Shown here: positions 1 through 12,000 of the stretch, piece by piece
How the letters are laid out: every line of letters starts with the position of its first letter
Numbering within the stretch: position 1 is the first letter of the stretch
Origin: Lateolabrax maculatus
Taxonomy: Eukaryota > Chordata > Actinopteri > Acropomatiformes > Lateolabracidae
Direction of reading: 5' to 3'
NCBI GenBank assembly: GCA_031216445.1
Contig: CM062219.1
Coordinates: 1,365,501-1,429,500 of the forward strand
DNA: 64,000 nucleotides
Translations under genes and position numbers: made by a program
Notes under the pieces: generated by a model
The model's input: only the letters and a program-made list of their open reading frames with translations
Database searches by the model: none
What the model was told of the DNA's origin: nothing

Positions 1-82
1 TTTCATGAAGATACTCAGCTGACGTTCACACCAATTCAGTGGATTCAACTGAACTGAGAGATGTAATCAGCAGCATACGTAC

Positions 83-3000
83 CGTCGAGTCTCGCCGTTC
101 CTCTATGGGACTGTGTTTAGGTGTCAGGGTGACAGCCAGCTCCACGGTGCCCAGGTCCTGATCCGGGTGGTGAGGGTCCTTCAGCACCAGAGTTACAGGT
201 ATCGTCCTGTAACGCACAGGTGGGACAGGTGTAAAGGCTGTACGTCAGGTCGAAGTAAGGTCTCGTATTAGGCAAACTTACTTTGTCATTGCTTGTGTCT
301 ACAGACTCAAGCTGTAAGTTCGCTTATCTGTCATTATCTGACTGTTAACTTAGCTTAGCATAAAGGCTGGAAACAACTAGCAGTTCAAAAATACATCTAA
401 AGCTGACAATTATAAACACGTCGTATCTCTTTCATTTAACCTGAACTCAAATAGAAATGTAAAAACGACACGTGGCGGTTTTACAGAGTTACGTGCTGGA
501 ACTATTTCTTGACTTCCTGGCGTCTTTTCTTCACTTTGAGGTTTCCAGTAAAACATCAGAGACTCCAAGTCAGTCACTTGCCCAGCCAAGATAGTCTGAG
601 TTTGTAACTCCCTGTGGTAATATGAGATGTTAGTGGGCCCTACAAAACGTGAAGCCTGGGGGCCCATAACCACCTCAATCCACCATGTAATCGGAGCCGA
701 GACCAAACCATGAAAACCAGCCCCACACTTCACGACACAAGGCGATACTGTACACCTCCAACATCAACTCCTCTACACAGTTTCATGAAAAAGCTGAACA
801 CTGAAGCATGACAGAGGTGTTGTTTAATACAGGGCTGTTGTTGTTGTGCCTTAAACTGTACAAATTGCAAAAATGATGAATGGAAATGATCAATATCCCA
901 AGAAGGTGATTGTGAAGAGACACAAAACAACCACAGAGACACAAACTGACGACAGAGACGCAAAACAACCACAAATAGATGCAAAATGACTACAAAGAGA
1001 CATAAAACAACTATAGAGAGATACAAAATGACTACAAAGAAGTGTAAAACAACTAAACAGATGGTTACAACAACCACAAGACACTAAAAACAACCATATA
1101 AAGATGCAGAGCGACCATATGAAGACTTATCTTTCAGATATTTATTAAGTCTCTGTGGGTTTGTTACTATAAGCGACACCTCTCACATTAAAGTAATACC
1201 ATTGATTATTGCTGCTTTAAGTGCTTGTGGATACATTATTCTGTTTTGGTTCAAGTATGAGAAAAAAACCCATATAGGGAGCGACACAAATGGAAGCATG
1301 GATATCATTAGGCTGACATACCTCTGCTGCTCCAGAGACTCCAGGTAGAGGTAAGCAGAACCCATGAAGTCATCTTGAAGGCCGAAGTCATAGTCAAACA
1401 CCTGCAGAGAGCAACAGAAATATCTCCACTGACTCTTCTATTCACTAAGAATTCATGAGGAAAAGCTTTGTGCATGAGTGTGTGTGTGTGTGTCCAGGTC
1501 TTTACCTTCACATACAAAGGTTCACACAGACTATCCAATATTAAGGTAGTTTTCTCATCCCACACTGGGTTGAGGTTTTTGTGGATGGTTTTGCTTCTGA
1601 ACACCTCTTTGCCAGCAAGCTTGAACTTGACATAGGGATCGCTGCTGCCTAAAGACACAAATTAATTTGTCACAGATCCATAAAAACAAGAACAGAAAAT
1701 AAAAAGAGAAGACAGACGAGACATAACTCTACCTCCTCGGTCTCGGACGGCCAGATTGTGTCCTCTCTTCAGCTCAACCTCCAGCTTGTACATCCCTGAG
1801 CTGGGGATGGCTCTCTCAGGACTGACCCCTGCGGCGCATGGAGCACCCATACCCTGTCAGGAGAAAGACACGCAATAATTACAAACTGCACCACTTGAAA
1901 TGAGTCACTCCATCGCCGCACAAACCCCACGCTCAAAGTAAACTCACCAACATCTTTAAGAGAAATAAAAAGCTGCTATAAATCGTCACGTAGCCTTCAC
2001 TTCCTCAGTTGTATCTGCATCCACGCCTGCACGCTACGAACACTGACTGAAGTGTCTAATTCAGCTCGGTAACTTGTCCCAGGGGTGACCACTAACAGGA
2101 AATTACACGAGAGTAGCTTCCTCCCATCCGATCAGAGTGTTTTTGAGCTGATATTCTTTCCATTCTTGTATAACCCTCACTTCCACTGCAGCAGCATCCC
2201 CTCTGCTGTGGCAATGCAGAAACTGAACATGCATTACAGAGATACTGTAGTGCATCATGGCCTAATGCAGCTTGGGCACCTGATATAGATGGAAGAGAGG
2301 ATAAATGTTTCTATGAACACTTTCTAAACATTTAAAGTGGTTTTGTCGTCCTGCAACAGGCTGAACATCAACTACAACTTGAATGCATTTACAAAATTTG
2401 ATTTTTTTTCTTTTTTATTTAAAGCAACTACAAAGAGTTACAAAAAGACCACAAAGACACGCAAAATAACTACAAAGAGACTCAAAATGGCTACAAAGGG
2501 ACATGAAGACATGCAAAACGACCTGAGGAAGATGAAACTTTCAGATATTTAATATACTGAGACCAAATCTGTTATATCCTCGGGACGTTCATTTACTTTG
2601 CACTGGTTACTGATTTATCCTAATCATTTCCACACAAGTTTTAGAAAACGTGGCTCAACATTTGTCAGTACCCCCCCAATGATTATATGCTCCCGCGTGT
2701 ATGTAAGCAACAGTATTAATCAAACATCAATCTCACCATACATCACTTAAAGCAAGAGAACTACTCTGCTGGGGATTCCACATCCTGTCAATACACACAT
2801 ATCCACTTACAGACATGCCCTGATCAATACTTCTATAATGTAATACATGAGGGTCGCACTAACACAGCTGTGGGGTATGAGAGGAGGCCTCAGCTGACTG
2901 AATATATTACAGTTCAGATGTCCAGAAAATACTCTGGTTCTTTCAACATATTCCCAGATGTTCAGTACACTGACAACACAGAGGATTTCCACCACAGGAG

Positions 3001-6000
3001 CCAAGCAGCTGTTCATTTTCACATCATTTCGCTGGAAAAGTCTCATCTTAACTATTTATTTTGTCCATTACTGAATTATAAAATGTATTTTTTTTGTTTA
3101 GAAAAGCAAAGAAATCACAGGATCCTGTGGATCAATCGTGCTCACTTTATCAACAGTGTTTTGATCCTCAGACCTTCATCAGGGAAAGTTCATATTCATT
3201 TATATACATACTGTATGAGTTCATTAGGAACTTTCCCTGACGAAGGTCTGAGGACCGAAACAACATTAAAAATGTGAATACAAGCAATCAACGGTGTGCA
3301 GGATTCTTTGGTTTCTTCAGTTTAGATTTCTTTGATTCTGCAGCCCTGTCAGGACTTCTAATCATGGTAATTAATAAAAAAAAAAAAGATCAATTCAACT
3401 GTTTCCAACACTAATTAACTTGTCATTTATTGATACTTGCGTTGATACCTGCTTTATTTTGTCTTGTTTCAAACTGTGTTTCATGTTTAGAAAATGTATT
3501 TACAGATTAAGATGAATTCCATGTTAACATGGAGTACAAATAATAGTAACAGTAGTTTTTACCAGAGCTGAAATGATTAATTGATTAGTCATATTAATCA
3601 GCACATATTTAAGTATTTCCCACTTTTTCTATGTTTAATATCCCTGTAAATTGAATATATTTGTGTTTTCAACGGTAGGTTTGAAGTATACAGTATATAT
3701 ATATATCTTCTAGTCACTCACAGTTTTTTTTCTCTCACCTCCATTAGAAGCTAATAAAAGTCACTAAAACTATATTTAATCCAACATTTCCATTAAAAAT
3801 CAGAATTACATAACCTGCCAAGTGCATGGTTTGAAGTTGGTGGCTGTTATGTAAAAAAATGGTGCCATTTCTTCTTATGTCGCCTGCCGGCTGAGACAAC
3901 CAAAAGTCTGTTGTTATGAAACCCAGACGTGTTTCCTGAGGCTGAAACATTTGAAGTGTGCCAAGTTCTGCATGTTGCAAGCAGCGGAAATTCCACTGGG
4001 CAGAAACTGAAAACAGGGTGATAAAATAAGTGAGACCATCCTGTGTAACACGAGGAGGCCGAGCGAGCCTGGTGGTACTGCAGGAGGAGGAGGGCTGCTC
4101 AAACGTTACGCAGTCTGACAAGTGGGGTGAATCCAGTTCAGAAGTGTCGGTGTTAAATAAGGAGATAAAACTCTCCTGTCACACCAGCAGAGGACAAGGT
4201 GTTCCAGGTCAGCTTTACATAACTGAAAACTCTGACATATTATCATCCGATAGGGCTGTTTTGGCGAATGTTAGCGACAAACAGCAACATTATTGTTCAT
4301 TTAGAGTCGTCTTTGTGTCCATCTGATGAATGTAAATCCAATATTCACTCTCCTTTAGCTTAGTAAGTATTCGGATCCTTTACCTCAGTAAAGTACCAAA
4401 ATCACAAAAATACTAAGTAAAAGTGCTGCTCTGAAATTGTTCCTCAGTAAAAGTCTGTGAGTATAATCAGTAACATGTAGTTAAAGTGTTTCCACAGTAA
4501 AATGTCCCTGTGCCTGTTGTACTATTATATATTCTATCATTAGATTATTATTCCTCATCATTCATGGAAAAGCAGGATTTTACTGTTGGAGCTCATTTTG
4601 AACTGTTTTGTATCGGACTGCAGCTGATGATTATTTTCATTCTGGATCCATCTGCTGATTATTTTCTCCATTGATCCATTGATCGTTTGCTTTGTAACAA
4701 TAGTGAAAATAGTGAGAAATGGCGTCACGATGAGCCAGAGCCCAAAGTGACACCTTCACAATGCTTGTTGTGTCCAACCAACAGTCCAAAGCTCAACATT
4801 ATTAAAAACACATTCACATGATTCAAATCATTCAAAGGAAAAGCAGCAAATCTTCACATCTGAGAAGCTGCAGCCAGGAAATGATTTTACAGGAAAAATG
4901 AGTCCAACCATCATCACAAGAGTTCAGCTTCATGTTCTGTCAGTTCACTAATGGTTTTCATATGGAAACATCTTGATCTGTAAAGTAACAAAAGCTGTCA
5001 AATAAATGTAGTGAAGTAAAAAGTAGAATATTTCTCAAAAATTAAATTACAAATACCTCAAGTTTGTGCTTCATCACAGTACTTGAGTTAATGTACTTTG
5101 TTAATGATCGATTTTCTCATCTCACTCTCAAGCAGAAAGCAATGAAGCGTCATTTTTAGCTCCTGAGGTTCAGGTGGATTTCTCTGCCTCATCCGAAGCT
5201 GACTCAGGCAGTTTCACATTATCATGGACGTGACCAAGCTGCCAGAGTTAACAAGCTGCTTAGAGCGGATTAACTTTCTTGTGTCAGTAAATCAGGACAC
5301 TCCAGGCTGAGAATAGCATCAGATCACACACAATCCCATCAGCTATACTGATGCACACCGGTTTTAGGACCGTGTGTTTGTGTTTACACACACATCTGTG
5401 GAAGCAGCCAACGGATTTGGCCTTTTGTCCGTCAGCATTCAGGGTTATTTTCACTCGAGATTTATCTGCTAATCGTTTTCTCGATTGTTTGTTTAGTCAA
5501 TCCAATGTTAAATAATGTTCATCCCAACAGAGTCCCAGAGTTCAGGCTCTTAAAATGTCTTGTTTGTCCCAAAGGTCCCTCAGTTTGTTATCATATATGA
5601 CAAAGAAAGCTGGATACAGAACATGAAGCATTTATTTTCATTTATTTTTTTTCGAATATCAAAATAGTTGCCTTCTCGTCTTAAAACATAAAAAAAAAAA
5701 GGACAAAACATTGACAAGTGACAAACTATGGCGTTCTGTGAAGAAGCACGACTAGAGACGAGTGAAGATTAGAGACGACGGGAGGCTGGAAACATGATCA
5801 ATACACCCAGTAAGAGGAGCTGGACATCTATCTTCTTCATGTCAACAGCACAGCGCTCCATAATATCATGGTCTAACCTCAAGGGTCCATTAACATCAAT
5901 ACTGCTGCCAATACAGACTCTGCTGATCAATACTGTAATGAAAGGCAGAGGAAGCTCGAGCAGAAGAATAACGTGTGTTTTAGAGAATACGTGTGTGAGT

Positions 6001-9000
6001 ATTTCCATTTTATGAAACTTTGCACCTCAGATGCAAATACTGTACTTTTTGCTTCTCTACATTTATGCAACAGATCATATTTTACATAAAAAAAACATAT
6101 GAGAAGCTTATAAAATACAACACATTGTAAAGATTAAATCAGTGGTTCTCAACTTCTTTCAAAAAATCAGTGAACATCTTCCACCACTGTTTGTTTCTGT
6201 GGGTAAATAACTGAGGAAGGAACAAGAATCAGCCTCTGCAGAGCCACCACAACACAGTTCTTCTCATACGGATTCAAGCAAACGAACTGAACAAAAAGTG
6301 CAAACTGCAAACTGATATTAATACTTCCTGTTAAGCGAAAACATCAAACCGCCCGCCTCCTGCAGCTCTGCAAGCGTGTTGCTGCTGAACTACGGTCGCA
6401 TGCACCAGTTGTAAAGCAAAAAGAAGGTTTTTGTCAGTATTTTGTGAATAAAATCAATCATTGTGGGGGGTTGTTTCAAGTGGTCAATGCACACACTGAT
6501 GCACAGCGTCAAAGGACAAGGCCGGTGAGATTTATCAACGCAAAGTAAAACTTTTCAACTGTGTGATTGAATATGTATTTTATTGATAATGTAATTTGGA
6601 CTAATCCCCTTGTTACACAATAATAAGCCCATGTTATAGAGTAACAGTATCATATTGTTATAAACTCATATTAAAACACAAATCGATCAGTCACCATGAC
6701 TTTTTATATCAGTAAGATGAGCAGCTGATCCCAGAGCTGTTCTAATAAAGATCTAATAATCAGGGGATGTTTGAAATTTGTCAAACTGATCAGATATTTA
6801 AACATATTGCAGGTAAACCTGATCACACAATGCCACACATTCCCAGCTGCAGACAGCCTGATCCCTGATCCTGGTCTGGGTCACAGGCGGATGTGACCCA
6901 TAAACATCAATCATGTCACAGCAGAGCTTTATGTTCCCTTTAGTTCATCTGATAGATTCAGTCTCCATCTCTAACATACAGCAGACTCAGCCGACTCCGG
7001 AGAAACCAGACCTCAGATTCCTGCCTGGAGGCGAGACACATGACTGTTTGGTGTGACCCACTTTTGTTGACACAATTTAATCCTTTGTCATAACTTGCTG
7101 TTTATTCTGAAACTGGACTACAGATATACAGAGGTGGGAGAAGTACTCAGAGCTTTTACTGAAGTACAAGCAGTAATACCACAGTGTAAAAAATACTCTG
7201 TTACACGTTAAAGTCCTGCATTCAGAGTGTTACTTAGGTAAAAGTGCAAAATATATAAGCATCAAAATATATTTAAAGTACCTTAAGTAACAGTACTCAT
7301 TATGCAGAATAATATATATGATATTATTGGATTCTAATTATTGATCATTACTGTGTTCATCACTTTGATGTTGCAGCTGGTGAAGCTGGAGCTCGTTTTA
7401 ATGACTTTATACACTGCTGATAGTTTAATCTGTGATAACACATCATAATTATTTGTTGATTATATTTTGTTTTAATAATCTGAATTTGTAAAGTATCTTA
7501 AGTAATCAAATAAATGTAGTGGAGTAAAAAGGACAATATTTGTCTCTGAATTGTAGTGGAGTAGAAATATATAGTAGCAAATAGGAAATACTCTACTATA
7601 AGTACCTCAAAATTGCACTTAAGTACAGTAGCATACTTTGTACTGTTTCAATAAAACTACAACTAAAAAGAGTCTAAAAACCTGAAGTTTAAGAGCATTA
7701 AGCCCTTTGTGGTGGACCACTGTGCCCGTAATCCAGACAGAGATCAGATAAGCTCACCGACAGCAGCCGTCCACATTTGGAGGCGAGAGCGAAGGAGTCA
7801 TCACAAGAGGCACATCGAAGAAACTCTCGTAACGCAAGACGGGACTCTGCCACCGGGGCCTCGCTTATAAAGAGATCCAGGGTCGAGGAGGACGCAGGGG
7901 GGACAGAGCAGACGGGGTGAGGAGGTGGTCAGAGGGCAGCGGGGATTTGTTTGAAATAGAGCAACTGCGTGGGAGAAAGAAACTGAGGATGCTTCCGAGG
8001 TTATTCCAGTTTGGCAGAGGAACAAACTTCACTCCCAAGAAAACAGTCGCAGCCTGGAAGAAGTGAGTGTGCTACAGAAGGTGTTAGAGCTGCAGGAGCA
8101 ACAGGTGAGTAGGAGGGAGGAAGAGGAGGAACCGTGCTGGTTGGCCCGACTATAATCCTTCTCCAGTGGAGTAAGCCTGACTGACAGGCTGGAATACAGG
8201 GTAAGATGAGAGGAAACAGCAGGAAAGAGATCTAAGGTCACAGACAGATTTAAGGCCAGTCAGGTGTCCTAAAATACAGATTTTACAGATGTTCTCACAT
8301 TTGAATTCTCTTTCTCTTAAGAAAATATAAACTGTAGAGATACTGAAGAAGGTGTGAGCATATTCTTTCATTTTTTCAAAATAGGATGAAACCAGTTGTG
8401 GACCACAATTACCACAAAGAGACGCAAAACAATCACAAAAATACACAAAATGATACACAAAGAGGCTCAAAAAGAGCACAAATACCATTTTTAGACCAAA
8501 ACTAGCACGTATATGTAGGTTTTTTAAACAAGGGCAACAAGGAGCATCATTGCATCGCACCGTAAATGGGGTGAATATTTGCATGTCCACCTGGGTGTCA
8601 TGTCTCCATCACTGCCGATCAGAGCTGGAGCCGATAAATACCTCCGACTACTGCAGGGTCCTGGGAATGAATCCTGACTGCAGTCCTTTCAGACTGAAGC
8701 CAGAAGCCAGAAGGTAGTGGGTGCTGATAGGTTTGTCCAGTGTCGAAGCGGCTTTACAGACGCGAAACAGATACAATTTTGACCAAATACGAGTCGAAAC
8801 AAATCTCGATGAGTATTTCTCGTCACCTTCTGGAGTGGAAGAGTGAGATGATGAGACGTTACAAAAGCATTCCCATGCAATGACTGAACAAACCCTGAAC
8901 TCAGACTGTTGACACTCGGTGGCACGAGCTGATAGAGTGAAAGAGTCAGCACGCACACAGAGAGACAGATAGTTATTATCTAGTCTCACAGACAACACAT

Positions 9001-12000
9001 TTACTATTAGCCTTAGATAACATGAGCGATTGGTTTTCTCTTAGTCAGCGCTCCACACAGTGGAAACTCAATAACGGACACTTCTTCAATAACCATTACA
9101 CAACAACGTCATCAATACCGGCCGGACAGGTCTTACAACAAATCACACTCCAATAACCTCTCTTCGCCTGTGGAATAATGACTTGTAACTCTTATTTTCT
9201 GTTGCTGTCTGTTTCACATGATTCACGAGGACGCCAGTCAACAGAGGGAGCTGTGAGCATGAGTCACGCAGCAGACCTCACGCTCGAGTGCAAAATCTTG
9301 CAGCCTTTGTTTCCTAAATGCCTGAAATGTAAAACATACAGGTCAGTACAGGTGGAGAGACACAGTCTGTGATGTCCCAGAGGGAAACAAAAGTGGCTCC
9401 AGGCAAAGAATGTTATTTGATCGCTCGTCTCCTCCTACAACCCTCAGAAACACGTGAAAACACAACAACTCAGTGTTTGTGCTGTGCACGAGGGATCCAC
9501 AGGGCGGATATTCGTTTGTTTCAGACAGAGGCGAGTGTCTGCGGTGCTTGTTTCTGCTTCCACAATGACAGTAATGCTGACCGGCGAAATCTTTATCTCA
9601 TAACTATCAAAGTCAGTTCCTCTAATTTAATTTCCCCTGACATGAAGGCCATCATTCCCTCGTTTCCTGGAGGGTTTATCTCTGCTGGCTGGATCTGTTT
9701 CCAGTAAGTCACTTTCGGTGAAGGACCCTGATCATTTCCAGCGGATCCTCTCCAGAACAATTGCTTCAAGATGTCCTCCTCCCCTAAATGTACTTGGACA
9801 TTTGCGTGTTGTACTTTGAAAAATGCTGGTATCATGGAGGTTTATTTTGAACCCATTTCACCATTTCTAAAATCCTGCAGAAAACCAGTGATGAGACTAG
9901 AAGTACTGCACTTTATACTTCTACTCCACTACATCTCAGAGGCAGATATTGTACTTTTTACTGCACTACAATTATCTGAAAACTTTTGTAGATTACATCG
10001 AACGTGATGATTTTATAGACCTTATAGACTTTTTATAGCCTACATTTTGCTGATACTATTACATACTTTTATTAAAGTAAAGTTTGAATGCAGACTCTTC
10101 TAAAAAGTGCCCCAAAGGTCCTTAGGCCTTTTTCACAGGTGTAAATGACTAAATGAATGATGGCTGGATTCCATTTAGCTGCTTCAGTCCTGGTGGGTCC
10201 TGGTGTTGTGCGTGCTGGGACACTAGGACACTTGAACACCTGTGCTTTTCCTACTGTGACACTTATGACTTCCAGCCCACTCTGGTTATACAAATTTATC
10301 ATGAAGACTTCACTGGAAAAGTTAGACATTTTGGGAAAAAAATCGCCAAGAGCGAGATGAGAATGTTGACACAAAAGCTTAGCATGGAGACTGGAAGCAG
10401 TTATAAACAGCTATCCTGTCTCGGCCCACAGTTAAAAAACTCGCCTACCAACACCTATGAAACTCCCCAGTTAACAAGGGAGTTACAGCGGAAATATTTC
10501 TTAACGAACAGCAGTTTTTCCAATAAAAATACTTCTGTGCAGGTTGTCTGGCAACCTCACAGTGACGGCAAGACTCTGCACCCACAGTTACAGCCTTAAC
10601 TCCCCGTAAAACTGCAAATTGGTGAGTTACTGAAAACGTTTGAGTCTGTTCAATACACTACGGATCTTTCTCACCACAGACGGTCTCCACTGCTACAACA
10701 GGGGGGAAAAACAGTGGAACTAACAACATGATAGTTATGATCAGACTTTCAGATAAATCTTGGATGTAACTCATAGTTTCAGTTCTGTTTATGAACCAAA
10801 CAAACCCTGTTAAGTTTTCTCAAAATGTGAATGCATTTACTAATTGGATGCAGCCTTTCTTAAAGTTATTAGTTCCAGCTGCGTTTCTGGCTCATCATCC
10901 ATAGTCAGTTTTAATTGTTTCCGGTTGTAATCAGCTCCTCCGTTTCCTTTGTACGCTGCACTGTGGGACAGTAAATAAACAACATGCTCAGAAATCACAC
11001 AAAATGTTGTACACACGTTTGAGAACACTAGAATCAGGACACAGAGCAGAACTGGGACACAGTGTTGGTTCACTTTCAACCCTCAGACCAAAATAAAAGG
11101 CATCTCCTACAGCTCCTACTTTCTATGGAGATTTTAGTTAGTTATTCTTATACAAGTGTGCATACCCTTTACTTTCCATGGGATTAAACACAGTTGTTAG
11201 TTTATTTTTCTTGCTTGGTGTTCAGGGCCAGTCTCCCAGCAGTCATCTTTTCAGCACTAAGTGGTTCTCTTTTATGTGCATTCGCTGCACGTATCCTGCA
11301 AACTCATGTTCTTTTCCTGCTGAGATGTGCAGGAGCCCACCTCCCCTGTCACATGTGAGTGACAAGCGCTGCAGGGTTTCCCCACAGGACGTCGGTTAAT
11401 GGAGGCTGCCCAGCCATCCATTTATACACAGACTCTATATGGATTTCAGACAGCCACCAGATGAGTCAGAGCTCTTCTTTATTAATCTCTAAAGAAGTTC
11501 AGTTGTTCAACATATCGAACCATAAAGGAACTTCAGAGCAGTGCAGACTGTCAGGTCGGGTAAAACATGTCCAGCTGGTGATTATCAGATTTTTGACAGA
11601 CTGACTCACAGGCATCGACTCATCCAACTGGGAAAAAACTGAAAAATCAATCAATCTGGCTTTGTGGAAGTAGAAATTATACAAAAGGAGAAATGAGGGG
11701 AGGAGGAAACTGCTTCTACAGAAACCAAGGTTGGTGTGCAGATGCACTACAAACCGTTTTATTCACCGCGGGAGGTCTCCTCCTTTACTCTGGTGGGTGT
11801 TTACATCCCACCTCAGGCCTGTGTTACTGAGGCGTTACAACAGCTGGCTGACCACGAGCACATTAAGTGTCCCACCAGAGGATAAAACACTCCTGAACGC
11901 CTATCGCTCTGTCCGCCGTCCAACTATCGGACTCATCTCCTCCCCACTTACAGGCAGGAACTAAAATCTGCTAAGCCTGTGGTCCAGTGAGGAGACGGAG

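Noticed and set aside
2870..3277. 135-codon plus-strand frame
   Set aside because: Runs through the fold-back sequence; no family resemblance or splice context.
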